Part shown: positions 1-9,063 of the stretch, piece by piece | Position numbering within the stretch: the first letter of the stretch is position 1 | Layout of the letters: the number at the start of each line of letters is the position of its first letter | Assembly: GCF_004339015.1 (NCBI RefSeq) | Contig: NZ_SMFQ01000003.1 | Coordinates: 806,001 to 870,000 of the forward strand | Length of the DNA: 64,000 bases | Direction: 5' to 3' | Origin: Cocleimonas flava | GTDB taxonomy: Bacteria; Pseudomonadota; Gammaproteobacteria; Thiotrichales; Thiotrichaceae | Translations under genes and position numbers: made by a program | The notes under the pieces: generated by a model | The model's input: only the letters and a program-made list of their open reading frames with translations | Told to the model about the DNA's origin: nothing | Databases searched by the model: none

Positions 1-713
1 GGCAACGCCTCACCCTTTAAGCGATAGCCCATGCGATTTATTTCATTACTGACGCGATAGCTTTGCTGGGTAAATTTATTCAAGATCGCTTCACCACAGC
101 CATTTTCAGAATAATTCGGGATAAAACGTATGCTGATTTTATCTGGGTATGACGGGATATACGCTTCAGGCACCACGGTTGAAAATGGCCCCGTACCCTT
201 TATGTGTCGCTCGTTGTAATGCGGATAATCCAGTGAATCTCCTGCGACTAATTTCTCGCCGTTTTGATGGATACCCCCCAAATACTCCCGCATTACGGTA
301 CTGCAACTGGATAATTGTGGCTTAACATCAAAACCACCGGCAATCGCCAGATAGGCATATAGCCCATGATGTGCGCCACCAAAGCGAAGTACATCACCTG
401 CTTTTATCGCGTAACTGTGCCATGTTTTGAGTGGTTTATGATTGAGTGTTGGGTGTAAGTGCGCGCCGCAAATGGCGATTCTTGTGGGTTTGGTAAAACG
501 TGCTTCAAACCCGCCCAGACAAATTTCTATCTGCGGTGCATTGAAGTTGTTTTGCAATAAACGATTCGCCCATAGATAAGCGTGTTCATCCATCGGGCCA
601 CTATTGGTGATGCCATAGTGTTGCATACCGTAGCGCCCATAGTCTTGAAGTAAACTAATGACGCCAGGTTTTACTATTTGCAAGGTAGGCGGTAATAAAT
701 CGTCTAGCGACAT
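1..713 (-). CDS. pxpC: 5-oxoprolinase subunit C (biotin-dependent carboxyltransferase/KipA family), partial
   Basis: Subunit of the ATP-dependent 5-oxoprolinase PxpABC, which opens 5-oxo-L-proline to L-glutamate in the cytoplasm. The ATG is the base triplet directly after the pxpB TAA stop, so the genes abut without a gap. The visible N-terminal ~237 residues begin MSLDDLLPPTLQIVKPG and carry the family pattern LQDYGRYGMQHYGITNSGPMD, then GAHHGLYAYLAIAGGFD. The C-terminus lies beyond the left edge. Last gene seen of the hydro-lyase/TRAP/pxpABC operon. Family assignment is firm; only truncation by the window limits it. Confidence 0.93.
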   Translation of the reverse strand, partial: MSLDDLLPPTLQIVKPGVISLLQDYGRYGMQHYGITNSGPMDEHAYLWANRLLQNNFNAPQIEICLGGFEARFTKPTRIAICGAHLHPTLNHKPLKTWHSYAIKAGDVLRFGGAHHGLYAYLAIAGGFDVKPQLSSCSTVMREYLGGIHQNGEKLVAGDSLDYPHYNERHIKGTGPFSTVVPEAYIPSYPDKISIRFIPNYSENGCGEAILNKFTQQSYRVSNEINRMGYRLKGEAL

Positions 714-1406
714 TTAAAACTCCCCGCCCAAATCAAGGTACGCTTGTTTGCTGATGGGATTAAATTTAATGCTATCCCCTACTTCAAATTCGCACGGTGG
801 GTGTTGATTGTAATCTACAAGATTCATTGGGGTGCGACCGATGATATTCCAGCCACCCGGAGAATCAAATGGATAGATAGCGGTTTGTTCGCCGGCAATG
901 CCTAAACTGCCTTTGGGTACTGAAAGCCTTGGGGTTTCTTTTCTCGGCACTGCAATCGGCTGATCAACAGAGCCTAAGAATGCAAAGCCGGGAGAGAAAC
1001 CAAGGGCAAACACACGATAGGTTTTCTGGTGATGCATCTGAATGATTTGCTCGATCGATAAGCCGGTTGATTCAGTCATTTCATGCAGATCGAGCCCGAC
1101 TTCTTCACCATAATAAACGGGGATTTCTATGAGTTTCTGTTGGCCATCATGGGTGTCATCTTCTGCTGCGTTTAATACGATATCGGTTATCGTTTCCAGC
1201 TTATCGACAAAGCCTTGATGGTTTATTTTACGTAAGTTAAAGCTTAAATGTATCGACGCGTAGGAAGGCACGATATCAATCACATAGTCTGCAAGTTCAG
1301 CATCGATAAGTTGTTTTAACTTAAGTACTTGAGCGGCTACCTGCTGCGATATCTTCTGCTCGAACAGCACAACTACGGTGTTCTCGGATACAGAAACTAC
1401 TTTCAT
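714..1406 (-). CDS. pxpB: 5-oxoprolinase subunit B (KipI family)
   Basis: 230 aa, full length for the PxpB/KipI family. It carries the hallmark block FALGFSPGFAFLG near residue 135, followed by PRKETPRLSVPKGSLGIAG and the C-terminal SPGGWNIIGRTP. With PxpA and PxpC it forms the ATP-dependent 5-oxoprolinase. In Bacillus subtilis the homologue KipI is also a kinase inhibitor, but the gene pair with pxpA and pxpC here points to the enzyme role. It sits 50 bp downstream of pxpA and abuts pxpC. Confidence 0.95.
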   Translation of the reverse strand: MKVVSVSENTVVVLFEQKISQQVAAQVLKLKQLIDAELADYVIDIVPSYASIHLSFNLRKINHQGFVDKLETITDIVLNAAEDDTHDGQQKLIEIPVYYGEEVGLDLHEMTESTGLSIEQIIQMHHQKTYRVFALGFSPGFAFLGSVDQPIAVPRKETPRLSVPKGSLGIAGEQTAIYPFDSPGGWNIIGRTPMNLVDYNQHPPCEFEVGDSIKFNPISKQAYLDLGGEF

Positions 1407-1456
1407 GGCTTTATGGAAACTATCAACATTGTATTTATCAGAAATATCACAATGGA

Positions 1457-2206
1457 TTAAGACTTCGTAAAATTAGCATCAATAAATTTTCTAATGCTTT
1501 TAACCGATTCCAGCGCTTGCACATTATCACCATGCACACACAGGGTATCGGCATGGACGGATAGCGTGTTACCCGAAATACTGATGGCTTGTTTGTCTGT
1601 AATCAACGATTTGATTTGATCCTGGATGTCATTTTCATTTTCCAGAACCGAGCCTTCCAGAGCGCGTGAGGTCAGGTTTCCATCATCGGCGTAACGTCTA
1701 TCGGCAAAGGCTTCAAACAACAGCGATACAGAATGCTTTTCTGCCAGTTGTTTGTTTTCTTCGGCATCGGCATTGGCCAGTATCATCAATGGCACAGGGT
1801 CTTTTAAAGACGCGACTGCTTGCATAATCGCGGTTAATTGCGATTTGCTTTTCATCATGGTGTTGTACAACGCGCCATGCGGTTTTACGTAGCCGATCTT
1901 GGTGCCATTGGCTTCGCAAATCGCCTGTAATGCCCCTACCTGATAGAGCACCAGTTGTCTTATTTCATCTGCATTAAACGACATGTCACGACGTCCAAAA
2001 CCGAGCAGATCGGGGTAACCCGGATGCGCACCGATGGTGACGTTGTTTTGTACTGCCAACTTAACCGTTTTATCCATAATGAATGGGTCAGAGGCATGAA
2101 AACCACAAGCGATATTTGCCATATCAATATACGGCATGATTTGTTCGTCTGTGCCCATTTTCCAGGCGCCGTAGCTTTCGCCTAAATCACAATTTAGTTT
2201 AATCAT
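1457..2206 (-). CDS. pxpA: 5-oxoprolinase subunit A (LamB/YcsF family)
   Basis: 249 aa, typical length of the LamB/YcsF family. Diagnostic N-terminus MIKLNCDLGESYGAWKMG, then ANIACGFHASDP, IGAHPGYPDL and YVKPHGALYN, which carry the metal/substrate-binding Asp and His residues of this family. Subunit of the 5-oxoprolinase. The start codon lies one base from the dctM stop, so translation is probably coupled to the TRAP transporter genes, linking uptake of the substrate to its hydrolysis. Confidence 0.96.
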   Translation of the reverse strand: MIKLNCDLGESYGAWKMGTDEQIMPYIDMANIACGFHASDPFIMDKTVKLAVQNNVTIGAHPGYPDLLGFGRRDMSFNADEIRQLVLYQVGALQAICEANGTKIGYVKPHGALYNTMMKSKSQLTAIMQAVASLKDPVPLMILANADAEENKQLAEKHSVSLLFEAFADRRYADDGNLTSRALEGSVLENENDIQDQIKSLITDKQAISISGNTLSVHADTLCVHGDNVQALESVKSIRKFIDANFTKS

Positions 2207-2207
2207 A

Positions 2208-3524
2208 TTATTTCTGTGTCATCAATTGAGGCAACCATGTCGCTATTCCCGGGAAAACAGTGAGCAACACGATTGCGGTGAGTAATAAGAAGAAAAATGG
2301 CAACGCATAGGCTGCTATTTTCAATATATTGATTTTGGTTAATCCCTGCATTACAAACAGATTAAAACCAACTGGCGGGGTAATCTGCGACATCTCAACC
2401 ACTAATACCACATAGATACCGAACCATAAAAGATTGATGCCGCTGCTTTCTACCATCGGTAACACAATAGACGTGGTTAACACCACCATCGATATACCAT
2501 CGAGGAAAAAGCCGAGTACCATGAAGAATAAGGTCAATACTATGATGAGTTGTGTGGGCGTTAAGCCCATCACCGAGATACTTTCTGCCAGTGCTCTGGG
2601 GATGCCGGTGAAACCCATTGCAAGGCTGAGGAAGGCCGCACCCGCGATGATAAAGGTAATCATGCACGAGGTTCTGGTTGCGCCTAATAAGCTTTCTTTA
2701 AAGGTTTGTAATGACAAATTTCCCGTTACCAAAGACAAAATCAGTGCACCAAATACACCCAGTGCTGCGGCTTCAGTTGCAGTAGCAAAACCTGCATAGA
2801 TAGAACCGAGAACGAATAAAATTAATCCCATTACCGGAAATAATCGACGTGTCGCGTAGAGTTTTTGTCCGAAGGTCATGTTGGTTAACTCTTCGTCATC
2901 TTCCTCTGGGAATTTATCTTTATTCAGCATTGACCAAATCATGGTGTAACCCATAAACAGCACCACCAACATGGCTCCGGGTAATACGCCTGCGATAAAT
3001 AAACGCGAGATAGAAACTTCGGCAGATACCCCATACACAATCAAAATAATGGAAGGTGGAATGAGAAATCCTAAAGTACCCGAGCCAGCTAAGGTACCCA
3101 GCATCATCTTCATCGGGTAACCGCGTTTTTCTAATTCGGGTATAGTGATTTTACCTATGGTGGCAGCAGTGGCAGCGGATGAGCCTGACACTGCGGCAAA
3201 AATAGTACAGCCCAATATGTTTACGTGTAATAAACGTCCCGGCACTTTGTTTAGCCACGGTGCGAGACCATGGAATAAATCCTGCGAGAGTTTGGTCCGA
3301 AACAGTATTTCCCCCATCCAGATAAACAGGGGTAAAGCAGCAAGCGTCCAGGTGGCAGATGCTCCCCAGGTGGTGGTTGCCATCACCAGTCCAATATTAC
3401 TGTTGTCGTTTAACATCAGGGCAACAAAACCAACCAGAAACAGTGAGGCTGCAACCCAGATACCACTGAGTAATGACACTAATAAAACGGCGCCAAGAAT
3501 AATAATTAAGTGAGTCATTTCCAT
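2208..3524 (-). CDS. dctM: TRAP transporter large permease (DctM family)
   Basis: 438 aa from the ATG at 3522-3524, chosen because AGGGGA overlapping the dctQ stop gives a ribosome site; a longer reading frame to 3569 would run into dctQ. About a dozen hydrophobic segments cover the whole chain, with DctM signatures such as SGSSAATAATIGKITIPEL and GTLGFLIPPSIILIVYG. Forms the sodium-driven symport channel with DctQ, fed by the periplasmic DctP. Sandwiched between dctQ and pxpA. Operon context suggests 5-oxoproline, glutamate or a related acid as substrate; this is inference. Confidence 0.95.
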   Translation of the reverse strand: MEMTHLIIILGAVLLVSLLSGIWVAASLFLVGFVALMLNDNSNIGLVMATTTWGASATWTLAALPLFIWMGEILFRTKLSQDLFHGLAPWLNKVPGRLLHVNILGCTIFAAVSGSSAATAATIGKITIPELEKRGYPMKMMLGTLAGSGTLGFLIPPSIILIVYGVSAEVSISRLFIAGVLPGAMLVVLFMGYTMIWSMLNKDKFPEEDDEELTNMTFGQKLYATRRLFPVMGLILFVLGSIYAGFATATEAAALGVFGALILSLVTGNLSLQTFKESLLGATRTSCMITFIIAGAAFLSLAMGFTGIPRALAESISVMGLTPTQLIIVLTLFFMVLGFFLDGISMVVLTTSIVLPMVESSGINLLWFGIYVVLVVEMSQITPPVGFNLFVMQGLTKINILKIAAYALPFFFLLLTAIVLLTVFPGIATWLPQLMTQK

Positions 3525-3534
3525 GTGATTTCCC

Positions 3535-4032
3535 CTACTCTTCCAAGCCAACGAAGGTGGGAGTCCCACCAGAAATCAACAACACCAGATCGTCGATTAA
3601 AGCAATCAGGAAAACAAGCAGCCCTATTACCATACCCAATTGAGGAATCCACAAAGGCACGGCGATATAACCTTGAGACAACTCATCGAATGACCAGGAT
3701 TCATAGACAAAAGCGGCGGTGTAATAAACCCCGTAGGCAATCATCAGAATGAAAACACTGAGTGCCGCCGTCAGGGCAAAGCGACTGACCTTTCCCTTGA
3801 GTAGATGAACCAGAATGGTAATGCGAATATGTCCACCCATTCTAAAGGTATACGCTAATGCCAAAAATGTGGCAGCGGCGAGAAAAAATCCGGCAAAATC
3901 TTCGGTTGATGGAATAATGATATTGAACCAGCGCCCAACAATCTGTGCCAGTATCATGATGGTGATTAAAATGATGAACAAGCCAGCTAACATGCCTGAA
4001 CCTAGATAAAGCGTATCAAGAAAACGTCTCAA
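3535..4032 (-). CDS. dctQ: TRAP transporter small permease (DctQ family)
   Basis: 165 aa with four predicted membrane segments (around 12-32, 48-66, 88-110 and 132-154), the standard DctQ architecture, including the segment LALAYTFRMGGHIRITIL. Ends 10 bp before dctM. It is separated from dctP by 247 bp that hold a stem-loop and one copy of the dispersed C-run repeat. Confidence 0.92.
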   Translation of the reverse strand: MRRFLDTLYLGSGMLAGLFIILITIMILAQIVGRWFNIIIPSTEDFAGFFLAAATFLALAYTFRMGGHIRITILVHLLKGKVSRFALTAALSVFILMIAYGVYYTAAFVYESWSFDELSQGYIAVPLWIPQLGMVIGLLVFLIALIDDLVLLISGGTPTFVGLEE

Positions 4033-4179
4033 AACTATGACCTCAGATTATCTGTGCTGATTAAAAAAAACGAAAATTGAAAGTGAGTAAGAATGTGTAA
4101 CTAAGTAAGTCAGAGGGTGTACGGATTAACTGGAAATCATGATTAATTGAAAAACCTGATTAACTAAAAATCCTGAGTA

Positions 4180-4207
4180 CACCCCCCCACTTATAGAGGC
4201 TTTTTTA
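4180..4207 (+). repeat. Dispersed C-run/TACTT/T-run repeat, copy 1
   Basis: Variant copy with seven C and CACTTATAGAGG as core, then TTTTTT. It lies between dctP and dctQ, opposite to their transcription, and its GAGGC plus T-run form one arm of the stem-loop at 4194-4223. Confidence 0.7.
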
Positions 4208-4223
4208 TTGATCAAAGCCTCTA
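4194..4223 (-). promoter_or_regulatory. Stem-loop between dctP and dctQ
   Basis: Perfect 10-bp arms TAGAGGCTTT / AAAGCCTCTA separated by 10 bases. Stem-loops after binding-protein genes commonly stabilise the upstream message or attenuate read-through, giving more DctP than permease. That role is inferred from position. Confidence 0.55.
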
Positions 4224-4279
4224 ATGGCTAAGCATCTAATAACTATGCTTCTAAAAACTATGCATCAAAAAGAAGGCGA

Positions 4280-5254
4280 TTATTGAAGTGCTTTTATAAT
4301 CGCAGCGCCATCAGCGCCTGCTTCTTTTGCCCATTCTTCACCCATTGTTTTACCAATTGCCTGAAAACCTGTTTTCAACTCCGCAGATGGTGTCGCAACG
4401 TTGATACCTTTTTCGGCCAGAATAGCTGTTTTTGCTTTTGTTTCTTCTATCGCCATCTCCCAACCACGAGCTTCTGCAGCGGCTGCAGCTTCTTCAACGG
4501 CCTTTTGTACTTTCTTATCCAGACGTTTGAATGATTTAGCATTGACGATAACCATGTTCTTCGGAATCCACGCTTGTGTATCGGTGTAATCAGAAATGTA
4601 ATCCCATGATTGACTGCTTACACCTGTACTTGGCGAAGTCACCATTGCATCAATGATTCCAGTCGAGAATGCTTGTGGAATTTCAGGCGTCTGAACCGTT
4701 GTAGGTGTTGCTTCTAATAACACTGCAAGACGTGACGTTGTTGGACTGTATGCGCGCATTTTTGCGCCTTTTAGATCAGCCACAGAATTGATCGGTTTTT
4801 TCGAGTAAATTCCCTGTGGAGGCCAAGGCACTGCATATAATAATTTGATGCCGTCTTTCTTTAGCGACTTTTCAATAGCGGCACGAGACGCTGTCCATAA
4901 TTTTTTAGCTGAATCAAAATCAGACGCTAAAAACGGAATATTGTCTGCTTTAAATAGCGGGTTATCATTACCGAGTAGTCCCATGAACATCTCACCAATA
5001 GGAACTTGACCTGTGCGCACTGCACGGTGAATTTCCGGGTGTTTAATCAAAGATGCACCTGAGTGCACAACAATGTTTAAATCGCCAGCTGTTGCTTCAT
5101 TCACTTCTTTTGCAAACTGCTTAACATTGATGGTGTGATGTACCCCATCACCGTAAGGTGTAGGCATATCCCACTTATCTGCAAACGCCGAAGATGTAAG
5201 GCCGAGTGTCAGTCCTACAGAAATTAAAGTGCCTAAAATCAGTTTTTTATTCAT
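4280..5254 (-). CDS. dctP: TRAP transporter periplasmic substrate-binding protein (DctP family)
   Basis: 324 aa from the ATG at 5252-5254, preceded by AAAGAGAA; the reading frame stays open upstream but the peptide there is not family-like. Signal peptide MNKKLILGTLISVGLTLGL with a cut after SAFA. Family blocks include HPEIHRAVRTGQVPIGE, LKGAKMRAYSPTTSRLA and SPSTGVSSQSWDY; the Arg in KMRAY is the usual carboxylate-binding residue of DctP proteins. Delivers an organic acid to DctQM. Sequence alone does not define the ligand; operon context suggests 5-oxoproline or glutamate. Confidence 0.95.
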   Translation of the reverse strand: MNKKLILGTLISVGLTLGLTSSAFADKWDMPTPYGDGVHHTINVKQFAKEVNEATAGDLNIVVHSGASLIKHPEIHRAVRTGQVPIGEMFMGLLGNDNPLFKADNIPFLASDFDSAKKLWTASRAAIEKSLKKDGIKLLYAVPWPPQGIYSKKPINSVADLKGAKMRAYSPTTSRLAVLLEATPTTVQTPEIPQAFSTGIIDAMVTSPSTGVSSQSWDYISDYTDTQAWIPKNMVIVNAKSFKRLDKKVQKAVEEAAAAAEARGWEMAIEETKAKTAILAEKGINVATPSAELKTGFQAIGKTMGEEWAKEAGADGAAIIKALQ

Positions 5255-5404
5255 AATTTTTTCTCTTTGGGTCAATGTAAAATAGTTAAAATAAACGTTA
5301 GTTGGTTTTTCTGTTGGTAAATCCAGTTTAAGTATAGGTAACAACAACAGTCAGAACCTAAGTAAGACTGGAATTAACAACATAGGTGGAAAAATAAACA
5401 GCCA

Positions 5405-6196
5405 TTAGAGACGGCCGACCAGAGTTTCATAATTGTGGTCAGTGATCAGCATTTTTCCTGGTGCATGGGTAATCACTCTGGGTAATTTTGCGCTTCTCAA
5501 GATGCTTTGTGTGGTTACACCACAGCCCCAGAAAACAGGGATATCATCTTCTGCCAGTTCAACAGCGGAACCGTAGTCGGGATCATCGAGATTATTAATG
5601 CCAATTTGCGCAGGATCGCCAATGTGTACCGGCGCACCGTGTGCTTTATCGAAACCGCGTGTGATTTCTATTACGTCTTCAATTTCATGTTGTTTAAAGG
5701 GACGCATGGTAACCACCATATTCCCTTTAAAGTGTTCAGTTTGGTTGGTTGCAATCGACGTCTCATACATCGAAATATTGGTATTCAAATCGATGTTTTT
5801 AATTCTGAATCCCTGACGTTGCAAGGCATCTTCGAAAGAGAAGGAGCATCCTAAGACAATAGCTACCGAATCATCTTGCCAGAAGGCTTCGATATTTGTC
5901 GGCTTGGCGACTAGCTCACCATGTTCGAAACAATTGTATTGCGGGATATCATGGCGTATATCCAAAGCATTTCCTAAACTAGGGATGCTGTATTCGCCGG
6001 GTTCGGATACTCCCAAAATTGGGCATGGTGTGGGATTTAGATCACAGAATTCGACAAATCTATCAGCGTCTTGCTTAGGTAAAATAACAACATTTCCCTG
6101 CACCAAATCGGGCATGATGCCACTGGTAGTACGAGTGAATTCACCTGACCTTATTAACTGGCGTATCTGGCTGAGAGTGTGTGTATTAGATTCCAT
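5405..6196 (-). CDS. DUF1445 putative hydro-lyase (YcsI family; D-glutamate cyclase-like)
   Basis: 263 aa, typical of the DUF1445 family. Recognisable blocks are RSGEFTRTTSGIMPDLVQGN, CPILGVSEPGE, DIRHDIPQYNCFEHGE, VLGCSFSFEDAL, MVVTMRPFK and the C-terminal FWGCGVTTQ and ITHAPGKMLITDHNY. Vertebrate D-glutamate cyclase contains this domain and converts D-glutamate to 5-oxo-D-proline. Together with pxpABC and the TRAP transporter downstream, the locus resembles the Bacillus ycsF-ycsI-kip cluster. Catalytic activity here is inferred from family and context. Confidence 0.88.
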   Translation of the reverse strand: MESNTHTLSQIRQLIRSGEFTRTTSGIMPDLVQGNVVILPKQDADRFVEFCDLNPTPCPILGVSEPGEYSIPSLGNALDIRHDIPQYNCFEHGELVAKPTNIEAFWQDDSVAIVLGCSFSFEDALQRQGFRIKNIDLNTNISMYETSIATNQTEHFKGNMVVTMRPFKQHEIEDVIEITRGFDKAHGAPVHIGDPAQIGINNLDDPDYGSAVELAEDDIPVFWGCGVTTQSILRSAKLPRVITHAPGKMLITDHNYETLVGRL

Positions 6197-6332
6197 TATT
6201 CTGTTTAATAGTAAGCATTGGTTTAATATTAGAAAACAAGGGGTATAAATTCAAATTATATATATTTGTATGATTTGAAAAAAATAAGTTATCAAAATAT
6301 AAGCGGCGAATAAATTACTCTGCATTAATCCG

Positions 6333-7262
6333 CTATGTGTTTGTATCTATGATATCTTTTTGCCCATGACGATCGGCGATTACCCTCTTTGCTAAATCAA
6401 TGACGGTTTGCAATTGGGGTTTATGCGGTGTCATCGGGAAGGATGCGGTAAAATTCAAATTTGAAGGCGTCCAGTTCAGCTCTAATATATCTAACTTACC
6501 GGCTTCCACATCGTCTTTAACGATTTCTGTTGGCAGTGCGCCAATCCCTCTTCCATCTAACACTAGCTGTCGGCAAACACCTAAAGATGTAGACGAAAAT
6601 ATCCTCGGGATTTCTTTTGAATTCTTTTTTAATTGACGAGATATTTCGTTATAAGGCAGTGTATTTTTGGCATACGTAATCACCGGTAATTTTGATGATA
6701 ATTCTTCCAGCGATTGTTGCTTCTCGCCTTTTTTATTGATGTCTAAATCCGGGCTCGCTACCCAAACCAATGGCACCGAAGTTAACTCTTCATTCACCAT
6801 CATCGAAATAGATAAGGGTCCCAGTAAAAAAGCAATATCGATCAAACCTTCAGTCAGTTGTTGCGATAAGCCAGTAGAGACATCAACCGTTAATTCAATC
6901 AATACATCGGGGAGATTTTTTTGAAAGCGCTCCATGAATTCAGATAGCCAGGTATAAGCCACTGTTTCTGAAACACCGATACGTAATACCCCGGAAAAAC
7001 TGGCTGACTGGTTTGCTTTATCGGTGAACTCTTTGGTGTTATAGATTATTTTCTCGGCGTAAGGCAATAGCTCGTGCCCTTTCGTGGTGAGAATGACTTT
7101 ATTGTTTCTATCACGCTCAAACAGGGTCACGCCTAGCTCGGCTTCTAAGGCAGCTATTCTTGAGGATATCGCAGGCTGGGTGGTGCATTGCTGTTGCGCC
7201 GTTTTACTGAAACTTAGCAGTTTCGATACCCAGAGGAATGTTTCGATTTGTTTAAAATTCAC
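6333..7262 (-). CDS. LysR-family transcriptional regulator
   Basis: 309 aa. N-terminal winged helix-turn-helix at about 1-60 (MNFKQIETFLWVSKLLSFSK, then TTQPAISSRIAALEAELGVTLFER), followed by a periplasmic-binding-like effector domain (from about 90). It lies upstream of, and on the same strand as, the hydro-lyase/TRAP/pxp genes, and is divergent from the 7408 gene. It may regulate either. The 145-bp divergent spacer holds a perfect inverted repeat at 7349-7373. Confidence 0.93.
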   Translation of the reverse strand: MNFKQIETFLWVSKLLSFSKTAQQQCTTQPAISSRIAALEAELGVTLFERDRNNKVILTTKGHELLPYAEKIIYNTKEFTDKANQSASFSGVLRIGVSETVAYTWLSEFMERFQKNLPDVLIELTVDVSTGLSQQLTEGLIDIAFLLGPLSISMMVNEELTSVPLVWVASPDLDINKKGEKQQSLEELSSKLPVITYAKNTLPYNEISRQLKKNSKEIPRIFSSTSLGVCRQLVLDGRGIGALPTEIVKDDVEAGKLDILELNWTPSNLNFTASFPMTPHKPQLQTVIDLAKRVIADRHGQKDIIDTNT

Positions 7263-7348
7263 AATATTAGTTTAGTTGAATTTATCAAATATTATGGACC
7301 CTATTTAAAAATAAGATGACAGAAAATCTCCAACTACTATATTTTCAG

Positions 7349-7373
7349 TTGCGCACAAACTTATTGTGCGCAA
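7349..7373. promoter_or_regulatory. Perfect inverted repeat in the LysR/7408 divergent spacer
   Basis: Arms TTGCGCACAA and TTGTGCGCAA, 10 bp each and perfect, separated by 5 bp. It lies 34 bp upstream of the 7408 ATG and 87 bp upstream of the LysR start. This could be an operator for the LysR protein or a hairpin in the 5' leader of the 7408 gene; no T-run follows, so it is not a standard terminator. Confidence 0.55.
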
Positions 7374-7407
7374 TTAAATACATTAATAGTTATTATGGAG
7401 AAAAATC

Positions 7408-8391
7408 ATGGAAGATTTACATTATAAACAAAAGAAAATTCATTCTGTAGGCAAGACAAATTTAGAATGTGGATTAATCAACCTTTCGGGTGAACCACAG
7501 CTTCCCTACCCTAATAAAAAAATAAACTTAAAATTTAAAAACCCTCAAGAGGCTGTTGATCATTTTCAGATATCTCTCAACAACGAGCAAAAATCTATAT
7601 TCGACATTTTAAATGATCTCTCATCCAATCTTGAAGATAAAAATAAATATTATCTTGAAAAATACACAAACTTAATTGAAGAGGTCTATGAGTGTTTACG
7701 TTCGAAAATTTTTCCTAAAAAGCGATATCGTTCACTGGCTGAATTCCTGGATTCGGCAGCAACCAAACCCTCATCTAACAGTATTAGTATAAGGGCCGTG
7801 TTAGCAAGCCCTACAGCACTTAAAGAGCTTCCTTACTTTATCAACTATGCCAATATCTATAAAAAGTATGGATTCAATATTGACTTGAAATTCTTCATGG
7901 TTCGCTGGGAATACCTCAACGAAGCTCAAAGTCTGGATCAACCAACGTTAGATTCAATTTACCAAGAACAAAGCTTAGATGTAAAAAAAGCGTTGATCAA
8001 TAAAGGCTGGGAAGATGCTGAATTAATACCAGTAAATACCGAAATAGATTTTCCTACTGGAAAAGTGACTTCACCTTCTGATTTTCATGATTGCAATCAT
8101 GAAGTCATGTCTGCCAAAAGCACACTGCCTCCCAATACCAGATTAAGCAGTGACATCAATTGGGTCGAGAATTTTTATAACAAGCAGGATTCTCTGCAAA
8201 CTCTGGGTAAGGAACAAGCTTTTTGTGATCTGGTTATTCGAAGAGCCATTGGCAAGCGTATCTCGGAAGAATACTCTGCATTTGCTACCAATAAAAATCA
8301 TTACTACATGATGTTAACTTCCGAATTAAATGGTCGTTTTTTACGTTGTTACGACACCCTTGCAACCATTCACAACTTATCGATGAGGTAA
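7408..8391 (+). CDS. Hypothetical protein, unrecognised 327-aa soluble protein
   Basis: I do not recognise this family. 327 aa, no signal peptide, no membrane segment. The N-terminal third is Lys/Asn-rich and helical. The middle (about 125-215) looks like an alpha/beta core: ISIRAVLASPTALKELPYF, then NIDLKFFMVRWEYLNEAQ. A His/Cys-containing stretch DFHDCNHEVMSAKS follows near 231, and a C-terminal helical part holds DLVIRRAIGKRISEEYSAF. TATGGAGAAAAATC directly before the ATG gives a good ribosome site. Six bases separate it from the PQ-loop gene, so the two are almost certainly co-transcribed. A soluble enzyme paired with a transporter is a reasonable guess and no more. Confidence 0.85.
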   Translation: MEDLHYKQKKIHSVGKTNLECGLINLSGEPQLPYPNKKINLKFKNPQEAVDHFQISLNNEQKSIFDILNDLSSNLEDKNKYYLEKYTNLIEEVYECLRSKIFPKKRYRSLAEFLDSAATKPSSNSISIRAVLASPTALKELPYFINYANIYKKYGFNIDLKFFMVRWEYLNEAQSLDQPTLDSIYQEQSLDVKKALINKGWEDAELIPVNTEIDFPTGKVTSPSDFHDCNHEVMSAKSTLPPNTRLSSDINWVENFYNKQDSLQTLGKEQAFCDLVIRRAIGKRISEEYSAFATNKNHYYMMLTSELNGRFLRCYDTLATIHNLSMR

Positions 8392-8397
8392 TCAATC

Positions 8398-8997
8398 ATG
8401 TCTGAATTTTATGAAATAATTAGTAAAGTAGCCGGAGTTATCGCCCTTGCAGGTTTTATTCCTTACATCATTTCAATTCTACAAGGTAAGACTAAACCTA
8501 ATCGAGTGACCTGGTGGATATGGACAGTCATTGGCGCCTTGTTATGCGCAAGTTACTGGTCTTCTGGTGGAGTTGAAGCTATCTGGGTGCCTATTTCGTA
8601 TGTGATAGGTCCATTGAGCATAGCCTTATTATCTTTGAAATATGGTTATGGAACTCTGGATAAGTTTGATCGAAGCTGTCTGTTAGCCGCCGTTATCAGT
8701 CTACTATTTTGGTGGATATCAGGTTCGGCACTGATCGCTTTGTTGATGAATATTACGATTGATATGTTTGGTGCAATGCCAACCATCAAGAAGACATACC
8801 ATGAGCCAGAGTCCGAAAGTCAAATGGCATGGGGATTCTTTCTGGTTGGGAATACACTCAATTTAATAGCATTGTCTAACTGGGAAATTTCTCAATCCTT
8901 ATACCCCATCTACTTATTCTCTATATCCATAATTGTTTATGCATTAACTATGAGGAAAAAGCGGCCTGTAGCCCAGAGGCGAACTAACTATGAATAA
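8398..8997 (+). CDS. PQ-loop / SWEET-like 7-TM membrane protein
   Basis: 199 aa with seven predicted membrane segments. Two related halves are visible. The first has IPYIISILQGKTKPNRVTWW (TM1-loop-TM2), the second MFGAMPTIKKTYHEPESESQ with the matching proline and loop. This 3+1+3 arrangement is that of PQ-loop and SWEET transporters. It follows the 7408 gene by 6 bp. Likely exports or imports a small molecule linked to the upstream protein; the substrate is unknown. Confidence 0.8.
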   Translation: MSEFYEIISKVAGVIALAGFIPYIISILQGKTKPNRVTWWIWTVIGALLCASYWSSGGVEAIWVPISYVIGPLSIALLSLKYGYGTLDKFDRSCLLAAVISLLFWWISGSALIALLMNITIDMFGAMPTIKKTYHEPESESQMAWGFFLVGNTLNLIALSNWEISQSLYPIYLFSISIIVYALTMRKKRPVAQRRTNYE

Positions 8998-9063
8998 ATC
9001 AAAACAGTTTACAACTGCCTCTTGGTTTTTCTAAGAAGTGAGACTGGACTGATATAATTCCTG

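Noticed and set aside
7408..8391. 327-aa protein as an isonitrile synthase or cyclodipeptide synthase
   Set aside because: Considered because of size and the transporter neighbour, but I could not see the conserved residues of either family.
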